Assembly: GCA_964605705.1 (NCBI GenBank)
Contig: CAZSDW010000016.1
Location: 3,533 to 67,532, forward strand
Length of the DNA stretch: 64,000 nucleotides
Direction: 5' to 3'
Origin: CAZSDW01 sp964605705
GTDB lineage: Bacteria; Fidelibacterota; UBA2242
Below are positions 1 through 9,342 of this stretch, in pieces (within the stretch, counting starts at the first letter, position 1; the number at the start of each line of letters is the position of its first letter). The position numbers and the translations under genes are program-made. The notes under the pieces are model-generated. The model saw only the letters and a list, made by a program, of their open reading frames with translations, ran no database searches and was not told where the DNA came from.

Positions 1-1409
1 AATAAACGCCCCGGACGTGCTTCTGTACCAAGATCCTGAGTAATATCAAGCGGGTCCTTAATATACCAGTCATCACCAGGATTCCAGGTAAGCCAATTTC
101 CAGCTAAAGTAAACTGCTTACCGGTCAATCCGGTCAATTGCAATTTCATTGATTCATTAATATCGGAGGTCAACTTTAAAGTCCAGTCATAATCTACATA
201 ATCATCGCGGGTCAGGGGCACCAGCAGCATTTGCCGGTTTTTACGATAGGAGGTAAAAAAGCGCATATTTCCAAGCATCTTACCAATTACCGGAACCGGA
301 CCGCCGAGTCCTGCATCAATATTATAATCAGGTTGATCGAGAACCGGTTTTTTCCGGGTTTCCCATAGAAATTTCTGCTGGGCACCAATCGGAGTCAAAT
401 CATTAGTCGGATCATTATCAGCCATCAACCGCTCTGAAATAGTATTCCAACCATCAAAGTCAGGATATTGGTACTGGGTATATTTGTCCCAGGTCGTCAG
501 CGTACCATCTCCATTATAGTCCTGAAATGGTTCATCAGTATCCCAGCTTCCATTGGCATTTACATCGGTATAAGTCTCACCCACAGCTGTTCCAGTCCAG
601 CAGACGGCATCATCCATATATGAACGAAACCACATCGAGTTTTTGTCAAAAGGGGAAATTCCAAAGTACTTTGGTTCCGGCGGGCTATAACGCATTTCAA
701 CCGAACCATTATAAGCCTGTTTACCACCCTCTTTTGTAACCACATTGACAATCCCGGAACGAACCTGTCCGTACTCGGCGTTGAAACCGCCGCGTTCAAC
801 TGATATTTCCTGGATTGAAGCCAGCGCAATCGATGATACCGGTTTATTGTTACGTGGATCTCTCAACGTAACGCCATCCATTAAAAAGAGGGCTTCATCA
901 GCACTGCCACCCCGGATCTGCATATCACCCTGGATACCTGCCTGCAATCCAATAACATTATCAATTGAGGAAACCGGCAGCGATTCGATTTCATCCGAAG
1001 TCACCGCTACCCTGCTGGTAGCGACATCCTGTTTTATTACCGGTCTTTCAGCCACGATGGTAACCGTTTCTCCTTTGATTGCTTCGATATCGAGTTGCAC
1101 GTCAATCCGAGTTGTCTGATCGATCGCGACATCGACATCACTGAGAGTAACTTTTTGGTAGCCGATTACAAATACCTGAACCTCATAGACTGCCGGGGGA
1201 ACATAAAGGATAGTAAACTGTCCATTCAGGTCCGTCGCAGCTCCCAGTGTGGTCCCCACAACAATTACATTGGCACCAAGTAGCGGCTCACCGGTATTTT
1301 TATCAGTGACTATCCCGGCTATCTTCCCAGTCGTACTTGACCAAAGTGGGCTGGCTAAAATTAGGGCTAAAACAAATATTAGCATTAAACTTCGAACACC
1401 CTGTCTCAT
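1..1409 (-). CDS. TonB-dependent outer-membrane receptor, N-terminal part (runs off the window)
   Basis: My own translation of the minus strand gives an open frame from an ATG at 1409 to the window edge (about 469 codons) preceded by AAGGAGG. It begins with a signal peptide, then a carboxypeptidase-like domain (TGKIAGIVTDKNTGEPLLGA), then a TonB plug (LPVSSIDNVIGL, QIRGGSADEALFLMDGV, NAEYGQVRSGIVNVVTKEG) and the start of the barrel. It closely resembles the receptor at 17740-21009, sharing GGPVP and LLVPL-type motifs, so the two are paralogues. A difference is an Asp-rich loop (DVNANGSWDTDE and DYNGDG, encoded around 493-579) that looks like a calcium-binding EF-hand/dockerin loop. It probably imports oligosaccharides, but the substrate cannot be read from sequence. 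Confidence 0.9.
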   Translation of the reverse strand, partial: MRQGVRSLMLIFVLALILASPLWSSTTGKIAGIVTDKNTGEPLLGANVIVVGTTLGAATDLNGQFTILYVPPAVYEVQVFVIGYQKVTLSDVDVAIDQTTRIDVQLDIEAIKGETVTIVAERPVIKQDVATSRVAVTSDEIESLPVSSIDNVIGLQAGIQGDMQIRGGSADEALFLMDGVTLRDPRNNKPVSSIALASIQEISVERGGFNAEYGQVRSGIVNVVTKEGGKQAYNGSVEMRYSPPEPKYFGISPFDKNSMWFRSYMDDAVCWTGTAVGETYTDVNANGSWDTDEPFQDYNGDGTLTTWDKYTQYQYPDFDGWNTISERLMADNDPTNDLTPIGAQQKFLWETRKKPVLDQPDYNIDAGLGGPVPVIGKMLGNMRFFTSYRKNRQMLLVPLTRDDYVDYDWTLKLTSDINESMKLQLTGLTGKQFTLAGNWLTWNPGDDWYIKDPLDITQDLGTEARPGRL

Positions 1410-1562
1410 ATTTGACCCCTCCTTATATTTAAAAGAGTTTCATTGTAAATTTTTACCCAAGAGCATCAAATTGCTTGCATGAGAATATCAATTCGTTCAT
1501 CAACTCGTTTTGCCACTTTAATCTAATTGATTGCCAATAAATTATGTGTGAATATAGAAAAT

Positions 1563-1583
1563 ACTCTTTTGATAATCAAGAGT
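1563..1583 (-). terminator. possible weak hairpin downstream of galK
   Basis: ACTCTT at 1563-1568 pairs with AAGAGT at 1578-1583 around a 9-nt loop, followed on the minus strand by ATTTTC. It lies about 75 nt beyond the galK stop, in the 247-bp AT-rich gap between galK and the partial receptor. The stem is short and the T-run poor, so this is tentative. I see no gene in that gap. Confidence 0.3.
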
Positions 1584-1656
1584 CATCATGCTCCATTCGA
1601 TTAAAAATATCACCACTTTTTATAAAAGTATTTTTTCTCAAATAATAATATCATTT

Positions 1657-2925
1657 TCATTTAAATGTAACGGCACCCAACGATCGGATATCCAGGACAT
1701 AACAGCAATTTTCACCAAAGTATTTTCTCATCATTCGGGTATAATTCGCAACGAATTCATCAGGAATAATTGCCAGAATCGTACCGGCAAATCCTCCTCC
1801 GTGAATTCGACAAGCCCCCCGCCCAATTTCCGTAATGTATTTTTCAGTCAATGCCAGCGCCAACGGCACTCCCTGCTCAATCACATTCCTCGTCGAATAA
1901 GTATTCTGCAACCATTTAAATGATGAGTTTCCCGACTCATTTATCAATTGCAGAAATTGAGTAAAGTCATTGACCTCGAGTGCTTTTTCCAATTTCAAAA
2001 CACGATCGTTTTCATTAAAAAAATGAAACGCCCGTAAAATCGCCCGATCGCTGACCTTCCCTCTTAATTCAGGGATTTGACGGATAAACTTTTCCTTATC
2101 GATATCCCTCAGAACTTTTGCATCGAACAGTTGGGCAATTGTACTCATTTCAGCCGGTACAGAAGCATAATCAGGCGTAAGGTTCAGGTGATTGCCACCG
2201 GTGTCCACTACCAGGAGACGAAAATGAGTTTGTGAGAAATCGAAATCGACTTTTTGGACTAAAGGCTTTTCCGGATTTTTGAAATCAATAGTGATAATAC
2301 CGCCAACCGCTGACGCCATCTGATCCATCAGTCCGCAGGGTTTCCCGAAATACCTGTTTTCGGAATATTGCCCGATCTGTGCTATAATTTCAGGTGCGAT
2401 GCTGTTTTCATTAAATAACGCGTTCAGAATTGTCCCAAATAATACTTCCACAGATGCCGACGAACTCAATCCCGAGCCGGGTAGTACAGCGCTGGTCATG
2501 TAAGCTTCAAACCCGCCTATTTTGTATCCCAATTGCTGAAACCGGGCAACAATTCCACGAATTAAGGCGGTGGTCGTACCGACCTCATCATCTTTCGGAT
2601 TAAGGTCTGTAGTGAGTATTTCAAAAGGTTGCTCGTACTGTTCGGAATAGACTGAAATTTTCGATGTCTCCACGGCTGCAGCGACTGCGATAGAATCCAG
2701 GTTTATACTGGCAGTCAGAACGAGTCCGTGATTATGATCGGTATGATTACCGCAAATTTCAGCCCGACCGGGTGCACTAAAATAGGCGCGTTCTTTCTCT
2801 CCGAATCTCTGTACAAATTCATCATCCAGTTTGCCATACCGGGTCAACTGACAGGAAATAATCCGCTCATCATTGCCATAGATATTTTTAATGCCGAATT
2901 TCAGAGTATCAATATTCCTTGTCAT
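1657..2925 (-). CDS. galK: galactokinase
   Basis: This enzyme phosphorylates galactose to galactose 1-phosphate in the Leloir pathway, in the cytoplasm. The 422-aa protein has the three GHMP-kinase signatures: the galactokinase motif GRAEICGNHTDHNHG at about residues 53-67, the ATP-binding PGSGLSSSASVEV at about 149-160, and the C-terminal GGGFAGTI at about 376-383. Length is typical for bacterial GalK (about 380-420). It starts at ATG 2925, nine bases after the galT stop, so it is the last gene of the galT-galK pair behind the sodium/galactose symporter and alpha-galactosidase. The context says it handles galactose released from galactomannan side chains. Confidence 0.96.
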   Translation of the reverse strand: MTRNIDTLKFGIKNIYGNDERIISCQLTRYGKLDDEFVQRFGEKERAYFSAPGRAEICGNHTDHNHGLVLTASINLDSIAVAAAVETSKISVYSEQYEQPFEILTTDLNPKDDEVGTTTALIRGIVARFQQLGYKIGGFEAYMTSAVLPGSGLSSSASVEVLFGTILNALFNENSIAPEIIAQIGQYSENRYFGKPCGLMDQMASAVGGIITIDFKNPEKPLVQKVDFDFSQTHFRLLVVDTGGNHLNLTPDYASVPAEMSTIAQLFDAKVLRDIDKEKFIRQIPELRGKVSDRAILRAFHFFNENDRVLKLEKALEVNDFTQFLQLINESGNSSFKWLQNTYSTRNVIEQGVPLALALTEKYITEIGRGACRIHGGGFAGTILAIIPDEFVANYTRMMRKYFGENCCYVLDIRSLGAVTFK

Positions 2926-2934
2926 TTAATCCAA

Positions 2935-3978
2935 CTATCTTGCTTTATAGTGAATTGTCGGAAGGTTTCGCAAATGTTCGGCGGCTTGTTCAGGAGTAAT
3001 ATCTCTTTGCGCTTCTGATAACATCTCGTATCCGACCATAAATTTTTTCACCGTCGCCGAACGTAGCAACGGCGGATAGAAATGAGCGTGTAATTGCCAG
3101 TACTCAATGTTTTTTTTATCGAATGGCGCTCCGTGCCAACCCATTGAATATGGAAAGGAGCAATTGAAAATATTATCATATTTTGAAAGCAGCTCCTTGA
3201 GAATAATCGATAATGATTGCCGCTCTGAATCATTCAAGCCGGGTAACTGCTGAACAGCACGTTTTGGCAGTAATAAAGTTTCAAATGGCCAAACTGCCCA
3301 GTAAGGAACGATTACCAGCCAGAAGTCATTCTCAAGAATAATCCGTTCCCCTATCTGTTGTTCTTTTTTTATATAATCCATCAGCAGTACGGATTTATAT
3401 TTCTCAAAGTATTTTAGTTGATGCTGGTCTTCCTTTGCAGGTTCGGAAGGCAGCCTGTCTCCTGCCCAGATTTGACCATGGGGATGAGGATTGGAGCAAC
3501 CCATGATCGCTCCCTTGTTTTCAAATACCTGAATCCAGGGATATTTCGCTCCCAACTCCCCGGTCTGGGAAATCCATAATTCTACAACTTGCTGAATATC
3601 AGCTACTGACATTTCAGCCAGTGACAGATTGTGTCGCGGTGAAAAACAGAGCACCCGTGACGTTCCTCTTACGGAATTCATTTGAAACAGGTCATGATCA
3701 TTTTCACAGATTTCAGGTGAATCGGGTAACAATGCCGAAAAATCATTGGTAAATACAAAGGTTGTATCATACTGTGGATTTCGGTGATCTCCAGCCCGTC
3801 TGTTTCCGGGGCAGAGATAGCATTCAGGATCATATTGAGGACGCTGATCCAACGATTCCTGTTCCTGTTGTCCCTGCCAGGGACGGTTCATCCTATGCGG
3901 TGAAACCAGCACCCAATCCCCGGTCAAGGGATTGAAACGTCGGTGCGGGACTTTAATTACTTTATTGGACACTTTCAA
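2935..3978 (-). CDS. galT: galactose-1-phosphate uridylyltransferase
   Basis: This enzyme exchanges UMP between UDP-glucose and galactose 1-phosphate. The protein (347 aa) carries the CxxC zinc motif (ECYLCPGN, about residues 52-59), the active-site NPHPHGQIWA with the HPH nucleophile motif at about 165-167, and a second HAHFYPP block near the C-terminus. There is no in-frame ATG before residue 30; the frame opens with TTG at 3978, with GTG at 3972 as an alternative, and no strong ribosome-binding site precedes either. It lies 12 bases after the symporter gene and 9 before galK, so an operon is likely. The class I GalT identity is clear; the exact start is not. Confidence 0.95.
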   Translation of the reverse strand: MKVSNKVIKVPHRRFNPLTGDWVLVSPHRMNRPWQGQQEQESLDQRPQYDPECYLCPGNRRAGDHRNPQYDTTFVFTNDFSALLPDSPEICENDHDLFQMNSVRGTSRVLCFSPRHNLSLAEMSVADIQQVVELWISQTGELGAKYPWIQVFENKGAIMGCSNPHPHGQIWAGDRLPSEPAKEDQHQLKYFEKYKSVLLMDYIKKEQQIGERIILENDFWLVIVPYWAVWPFETLLLPKRAVQQLPGLNDSERQSLSIILKELLSKYDNIFNCSFPYSMGWHGAPFDKKNIEYWQLHAHFYPPLLRSATVKKFMVGYEMLSEAQRDITPEQAAEHLRNLPTIHYKAR

Positions 3979-3990
3979 AATTATGATTGA

Positions 3991-5628
3991 CTACCAGAAT
4001 ACTGTGTATAAAACCGCTAAAATAATAATCACCGCATATGCACAAATATTGAATACTGAATCAGTCTTAAAGGTCGCCGCGGTCAGATTTATCCCCTTTG
4101 GATCGTCCACAACCTTGGAAGTGCTCAGGCTAACTCCGGCAATAATCACCATTGTAATCAATAAGGTGTAGAACATCTGGTCCATCCAGGGCATATTAAC
4201 CACCGGAGTTTTCAGCAGCAGTGCTACCGGTATCGAAGCAATAACACCAATAATTGCAGCTTTGCTGGTGGATTTTTTCCAGAATAGTCCCATCAGAAAA
4301 ACCGCCAGAATTCCAGGGCTTACCAGCCCGGTATATTCCTGTATATACTGGAACATCTGCGGAATATTTCCCAGCAGCGGTGCCATAAATCCCGCAATCA
4401 CCAGCGCGGCTGCTGCGGTAATCCGACCAATATTGACCATCTGTTTTTCAGAAGCATTTTTATTAATGTATGGTCTATAGATATCCATTGTAAAGATCGT
4501 GGATGTGGAGTTCAGCATGGATGCCAGCGAAGATACAATTGCTGCCACCAGGGCTGCAATGACAATTCCCTTTAATCCCGTGGGAATAAACATCTTGATC
4601 AGCCAGGGATAGGCTTTATCATAATTTATTCCGCCACCCACTTTCGCAAAGGCTTCCTGAACACCGGGAACAATTGCCGTACCATCGGGTTGCGTAAACA
4701 TCACAAAAGCAATAATTCCCGGAATGACAACAATCAGTGGAATAATTAATTTCAAAAATGCAGCGAATACCAGACCGCGTTGCGATTCACGAATTGATTT
4801 CGCCGCTAAAGCACGTTGAATGATGTACTGGTTGAATCCCCAGTAATACAGATTCGCGACCCACATCCCTCCGATAAGGACTGCAATTCCCGGCAAATTG
4901 AAAAATTCAGCATGACTGCGCTCGAGGATCATATGGAATTTATCACCGGCAACGTTATAAATATGACCAAGTCCATGTATCATCCCGCCGGCAGGGGTGA
5001 CATGATTCAATGCAATGATTGTTGTAATAACGCCACCCAAAACCAGCATAATAACCTGAACCACATCCGTCCATGCTACCGCTGCCAAACCGCCATACAG
5101 AGAATACGCCGCCGCGATGAAGCCCAGACCGATAATGGCATAAATAATCAAACTGCCATCACCGGTGCCAATAATCGTATCCACCGCTTTTGCTCCCAAA
5201 AACAGCACCGATGTCAAATTCACGAAAATAAAAAGTGCAATCCAGAAAACAGCCAGGATCGTTTTCAGGTTTGTGTTGAACCGATGCTCAATAAATTCCG
5301 GAATTGTGTATAATTTCTTCTCAATGAATATCGGCAGGAAATATTTGGCGACGATAATTAATGTCAAAGCTGCCATCCATTCATAGGATGCTATCGCCAG
5401 ACCAATCGCGAAGCCGGAACCGGACATCCCGATAAACTGCTCGGCGGAAATATTTGCCGCAATCAGCGAGGCACCAATTGCCCACCAGGGAAGTGTTTTT
5501 CCAGCCAAGAAATAATCCTCTGAACTCTTCTGTTTTCCTTTTTTCTCGCGGGACACCCATAGCCCCAGTCCAACGATTACAACCAGATAGCCAACAAACA
5601 CGATAACATCAACTGTTGAAAAATGCAT
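3991..5628 (-). CDS. sodium/galactose symporter, vSGLT-like (SSS family)
   Basis: This inner-membrane sodium:solute symporter (545 aa, about 14 hydrophobic segments) very closely resembles, from memory, Vibrio parahaemolyticus vSGLT. Residues matching the vSGLT sugar and sodium sites are present: Gln64 in NISAEQFIG, Glu83 in ASYEWM, Asn259 and Tyr262 in VANLYYWGFNQY, Lys293 in FAAFLKL, Ser366-Ser367 in AAIVSSLASML and Gln430 in QYIQEYTG. The position of vSGLT Ser91 is Ala86 here. The start at ATG 5628 is preceded by AAGAGGA. Placement between a secreted alpha-galactosidase and galT-galK supports galactose as substrate. Family certain; substrate inferred. Confidence 0.95.
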   Translation of the reverse strand: MHFSTVDVIVFVGYLVVIVGLGLWVSREKKGKQKSSEDYFLAGKTLPWWAIGASLIAANISAEQFIGMSGSGFAIGLAIASYEWMAALTLIIVAKYFLPIFIEKKLYTIPEFIEHRFNTNLKTILAVFWIALFIFVNLTSVLFLGAKAVDTIIGTGDGSLIIYAIIGLGFIAAAYSLYGGLAAVAWTDVVQVIMLVLGGVITTIIALNHVTPAGGMIHGLGHIYNVAGDKFHMILERSHAEFFNLPGIAVLIGGMWVANLYYWGFNQYIIQRALAAKSIRESQRGLVFAAFLKLIIPLIVVIPGIIAFVMFTQPDGTAIVPGVQEAFAKVGGGINYDKAYPWLIKMFIPTGLKGIVIAALVAAIVSSLASMLNSTSTIFTMDIYRPYINKNASEKQMVNIGRITAAAALVIAGFMAPLLGNIPQMFQYIQEYTGLVSPGILAVFLMGLFWKKSTSKAAIIGVIASIPVALLLKTPVVNMPWMDQMFYTLLITMVIIAGVSLSTSKVVDDPKGINLTAATFKTDSVFNICAYAVIIILAVLYTVFW

Positions 5629-5663
5629 ATTTATCCTCTTCTAATTAATTCAATTCTTGGTTT

Positions 5664-6869
5664 TTATTTTATTGGGCTCAACTTCAGGACTACTACTTCA
5701 TGAGATTCCAATTGAGTTTTAAACGGTTTTGCTGTCGTACCGATCTCCTTTTTTGCCCACAGATCACGAATCTCATATTCCGTTTGATTAAAGAAGTAAT
5801 GGTGCTGGAATTCATCGTCTTTGACAGGATACTCGTCCCAATCAAGTTCGACTTTTACCGATTTCATTGATCGATTTAAAAAACAGAGCGCAAGTTCTCC
5901 GTTATCCAACGGTTTTGCCCAGACTTCCCAGTCATCCTTTACCAGATATTTTAAACCCTGAATTCCCAGCGGATCCTGGTCAACGGCAATTAATTCTTTA
6001 TTGGTCATAATTTCTTTTATCTCCGGAGTCATATCTCTGAGGTCGTTCCCGGCAATCAGGGGAGCAGCCAGCATGCACCACAGGGAAAAATGCGCCCGAT
6101 CTTCGACAAGGGTCATACCATTGCCTACTTCCATCATATCCGGATCATTCCAGTGGTCCGGTCCGGCATATTTGCGAATATTTTCTCGCATATCGAGAAT
6201 CTGCAACACTCCCCAGGAATTCCAGGAGCCATGTCCCTCTTGTCCATCAAATATAGCTGCAATATCACCGGTCGTGCGCCAGAGATGCCCGACATCTTCC
6301 GCCCATTCCCAGGGCTGATTATCACCCCATTCACAGAGACTGAAAACAATCGGATGCCCAGCAGCATACAGCGCATTACGCATCGTCATATAAGCACCTT
6401 TGGCGTTGAGATCCTCCGTGTTACACCAGTCATATTTCAGATAATCAACGCCCCATTTGGCGTAAGTCAGGGCATCCTGGTATTCATAACCACGCGATCC
6501 GGGACGACCCCCACAGGTTCTCCAACCGGCATCCGAATACATCCCGAATTTCAATCCCTTGGAATGAATATAATCTGCGAGGGCTTTCATACCGGACGGA
6601 AACCGCTCCGGATCAGGTTGAATAAATCCGTCTTTATCCCGTTTTCCCTGCCAGCAGTCATCAATCACAATGTACTGATAACCGGCATCTTTCATCCCAC
6701 TGGATACCATTGCATCCGCAGTCTCCCGAATAAGTTCCTCATTAACATCACAGGCAAACCTGTTCCAGCTATTCCAGCCCATCGGTGGCGTCAACGCCAG
6801 TCCCTCAAATTTTTGTGCAATAAGTAATGTCGAAAATAAGAATAAAACCAGAAAACTCAGTTTTTTCAT
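5664..6869 (-). CDS. alpha-galactosidase, GH27, secreted
   Basis: This enzyme removes terminal alpha-1,6-galactose, for example from galactomannan. The 401-aa protein has an N-terminal signal peptide (MKKLSFLVLFLFSTLLIAQ), so it works in the periplasm or outside. It has the family start ALTPPMGWNSWNRFACD, the DDCWQ block, the nucleophile aspartate (about Asp147) in YLKYDWCN, and the acid/base region WNDPDMMEVGN. Length fits a GH27 catalytic domain plus the C-terminal beta-sandwich. The start at ATG 6869 follows AAGGAG. It is followed 35 bases later by the galactose symporter and then galT-galK, which makes a complete galactose branch. Confidence 0.95.
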   Translation of the reverse strand: MKKLSFLVLFLFSTLLIAQKFEGLALTPPMGWNSWNRFACDVNEELIRETADAMVSSGMKDAGYQYIVIDDCWQGKRDKDGFIQPDPERFPSGMKALADYIHSKGLKFGMYSDAGWRTCGGRPGSRGYEYQDALTYAKWGVDYLKYDWCNTEDLNAKGAYMTMRNALYAAGHPIVFSLCEWGDNQPWEWAEDVGHLWRTTGDIAAIFDGQEGHGSWNSWGVLQILDMRENIRKYAGPDHWNDPDMMEVGNGMTLVEDRAHFSLWCMLAAPLIAGNDLRDMTPEIKEIMTNKELIAVDQDPLGIQGLKYLVKDDWEVWAKPLDNGELALCFLNRSMKSVKVELDWDEYPVKDDEFQHHYFFNQTEYEIRDLWAKKEIGTTAKPFKTQLESHEVVVLKLSPIK

Positions 6870-6936
6870 TCGTTCACTCCTTACTTATTAAAATTCATGG
6901 AATATCTTTTGACTAACCAATTTAAATAATTATCGG

Positions 6937-8118
6937 TCAATTAAAATATTGAAGATTCTTTTTGATTAATTCAATTCTCTGCTCCACCGATTTCGCTGAT
7001 CGAAATTCATCTTCCGGCGTATTCATGACATAATCAACCAGTTTTCCGATAGTTGTCGTCGCAACGTGAACTCGCGTATCTGATGAGCCGTAATAGATGA
7101 ATACATCACCGTTTTCATCAGCGATCCAGCCGTTTGTAAAAACAACATTAGAGACGTCACCGATTCGTTCTTCACCAACCGGAGCCATAAAATACCCGGA
7201 AGGTTTATGGATCACCCGCCATGGTTCCCGGAGATCAGACATGAACATGTAGAGAACATATCTGAGACCTGCCGCTGTGTTACGGACTCCGTGCGCGAGG
7301 TGCATCCAGCCCCGCTCAGTTTTTATCGGCGCCGGACCCTGACCGTTTTTTACTTCATAGACCGTATGATATACCCGGCTGTCCATAATAGTTTCCGTAT
7401 CGATGACCGCATTTTCAATATTATCCACCAGTCCCCAGGCAATTCCGCCACCGGTGCCTGCTTCGATAAAATCATCCTGCGGGCGGGTATAAAAAGCATA
7501 TTTTCCGTTAAAAAATTCCGGGTGCAGTACAACATTTCGCTGCTGTTTGGAACCGGTTTTTAAATCCGGGAGCCGTTCCCATTTTGCCAGGTCTTTTGTA
7601 CGCGCAATACCGGCTTGTGCCAAAGCCGATGAAGTATCGTAATAGGGCGTATCGGGATCTTTCCGCTCAGTACAGAAAACACCATAAATCCAACCATCTT
7701 CATGCTTTGTCAGCCGCATGTCATAAACATTTACATCCGGATTATCAGTTTCCGGCATTACCACCGGAAACTCCCAGAATTTAAACTGATCCACACCGTT
7801 TGGACTCTCCGCCACAGCAAAGAAGGACTTGCGGTCATTCCCTTCAACCCGGGCGACCAGACAATATTTATCATTGAATTTTATGGCGCCGCAATTAAAA
7901 ACGGCATTGACGCCCAGTCGTTCCAGAAGATAAGGATTGGTTTCCGGGTTCAGATCGAAGCGCCAGGTGAGCGGGGCATGATCGGCGGTTAATACCGGAT
8001 TCATATATCGCCGATAAATACCATTTTTTGATGATAACGCGGTATTTTTCCGATTTAAAAACTCATTGTACTCATTCAGCATTCTTATAACGTTTCGTTT
8101 AAATTTTTCCTTATCCAT
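6937..8118 (-). CDS. GH130 phosphorylase, probably 4-O-beta-D-mannosyl-D-glucose phosphorylase
   Basis: The 393-aa protein lacks a signal peptide, so it is cytoplasmic. It matches the GH130 five-bladed propeller family in length and in motifs such as GVNAVFNCGA, LVARVEGNDRKSFF, and VYDMRLT with the likely catalytic Asp133; also VLHPEFFNGKYAFYTRPQD, LAHGVRNTAAGLRY and IYYGSSDTRVHVA. Members with a cellobiose-2-epimerase gene beside them, as in Bacteroides fragilis, split mannosyl-glucose with phosphate into mannose 1-phosphate and glucose. Here the epimerase gene ends only 18 bases upstream, which strongly supports that GH130_1-type role over a mannobiose phosphorylase. Substrate is inferred from context. 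Confidence 0.93.
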   Translation of the reverse strand: MDKEKFKRNVIRMLNEYNEFLNRKNTALSSKNGIYRRYMNPVLTADHAPLTWRFDLNPETNPYLLERLGVNAVFNCGAIKFNDKYCLVARVEGNDRKSFFAVAESPNGVDQFKFWEFPVVMPETDNPDVNVYDMRLTKHEDGWIYGVFCTERKDPDTPYYDTSSALAQAGIARTKDLAKWERLPDLKTGSKQQRNVVLHPEFFNGKYAFYTRPQDDFIEAGTGGGIAWGLVDNIENAVIDTETIMDSRVYHTVYEVKNGQGPAPIKTERGWMHLAHGVRNTAAGLRYVLYMFMSDLREPWRVIHKPSGYFMAPVGEERIGDVSNVVFTNGWIADENGDVFIYYGSSDTRVHVATTTIGKLVDYVMNTPEDEFRSAKSVEQRIELIKKNLQYFN

Positions 8119-8136
8119 TGTCTTTTATTTCCATTT

Positions 8137-9342
8137 TTATAATGTTTCAATTCTTCTTAATATTTCGATACAAGCCCGGATGGTGTGGTAGGGTCCTTTC
8201 CATTCGCATACTTTCGATTCGGAAGGAATCGGAATGCCCTGATCGTCAACAGCATAAAACCATTCGCCATTGACGGAATCCACAAAGGTATTTTCGATAG
8301 TAGCCCAGATCCGCATGGCTGCTTTCAGATAGTCCCTGCGAGCACTGATCTGACAGGCATTCAGTAAGCCGACAACTGCTTCCGACTGCAGCCACCAGTC
8401 AAATTTCTCAGTTTTTAATTTACCAGCGCCATTCTTCTCCAAATAAATAGAGTTCTGGTTGCTGATTCCTTCCCGCATAGTCGCATCGACCATTTGTAAA
8501 GCCAGCTCTTTTGCCCGGGTAATAATCTGATCATTCCCCAGAACTTCTGCAGCCTCAACGATTAACCAGGATGTCTCTATATCATGCCCAAACGAAACGA
8601 CTTTGGATTTTGATTTCCATTGCTCATCAAAAAAAAGTCTCAAATGATGTGTCTCCGGATCAATAATGTGGTTGAAATGACATTCAATCAATTCCTGCAG
8701 ACGAATCCGAATCCGGTCGTCTTTCCAAAAACGATACAAATTTGTATAGGCTTCCATCAAATGCAGATGGGTATTCATGGATTTCTTTTCAGCCATATCG
8801 ACTTCGCTGAGTGCCATATTTTCAGCCAATGTCCAATCCCGGTAAGCCGCCTCGAAATAACCACCGTTTTCATCATCATGATTATGTTTTTCAATCAGAT
8901 TAAAAATCCCCACAGCAAGGTCAAGAACAGTCTGATCACCGGTGGCTGCATAGTACTCACAAAGCGAGTAAATCCCAAAAGCCTGACCATAGATTTTCTT
9001 CACATCCTCAATGGCTTCCCCGTGATAATTGAGCAGCCAGTAAAAGCCGCCAAATTCTTTATCCAGGAATTTATTAATGAGATACTCATAGGCTCGCCTT
9101 GCCAGGTACAGGTATTCTTTTTCCGGATTAAACTGATACAGCGCCGAGAATGACCATAGAATCCGACTCGTCAGGATAAAACTTTTTGGCGCTTTCGGAT
9201 CAATCTGTAGATCATTGGAAATTCGACCATAATAGCCACCGTTGTCATGATCAATTGTATAGGTTTGCCAGAAAGGAATAATATTTTCGTAAAGGTTTCG
9301 GCTGACAAGTTTCCGGAATTGTTCGGTGTTTTCAATTTCCAT
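8137..9342 (-). CDS. AGE-family epimerase, probable cellobiose 2-epimerase (mannobiose 2-epimerase)
   Basis: This enzyme probably converts mannobiose to mannosyl-glucose, feeding the adjacent GH130 phosphorylase. The alpha/alpha-barrel AGE fold is suggested by DHDNGGYYGRISNDL, RILWSFSALY, KKIYGQAFGIYSLCEYY, SFGHDIETSWLIVEA (active-site His) and VCEWKGPYHTIRACIE near the C-terminus (second His). Length 401 aa fits cellobiose 2-epimerases. I chose the ATG at 9342, which overlaps the mannanase stop by 11 bases; the longer frame opens with a TTG at 9363 inside the preceding gene. No signal peptide, so cytoplasmic. N-acylglucosamine epimerase is a less likely alternative given the neighbours. Confidence 0.9.
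   Translation of the reverse strand: MEIENTEQFRKLVSRNLYENIIPFWQTYTIDHDNGGYYGRISNDLQIDPKAPKSFILTSRILWSFSALYQFNPEKEYLYLARRAYEYLINKFLDKEFGGFYWLLNYHGEAIEDVKKIYGQAFGIYSLCEYYAATGDQTVLDLAVGIFNLIEKHNHDDENGGYFEAAYRDWTLAENMALSEVDMAEKKSMNTHLHLMEAYTNLYRFWKDDRIRIRLQELIECHFNHIIDPETHHLRLFFDEQWKSKSKVVSFGHDIETSWLIVEAAEVLGNDQIITRAKELALQMVDATMREGISNQNSIYLEKNGAGKLKTEKFDWWLQSEAVVGLLNACQISARRDYLKAAMRIWATIENTFVDSVNGEWFYAVDDQGIPIPSESKVCEWKGPYHTIRACIEILRRIETL

Noticed and set aside
4816..5313. 165-codon plus-strand open frame
   Set aside because: Antisense to the vSGLT-like symporter; rich in His/Gln/Asn with no family features.
6090..6827. 245-codon plus-strand open frame
   Set aside because: It lies wholly antisense to the GH27 gene, has no recognisable domain or ribosome-binding site, and reflects codon bias of the real gene.
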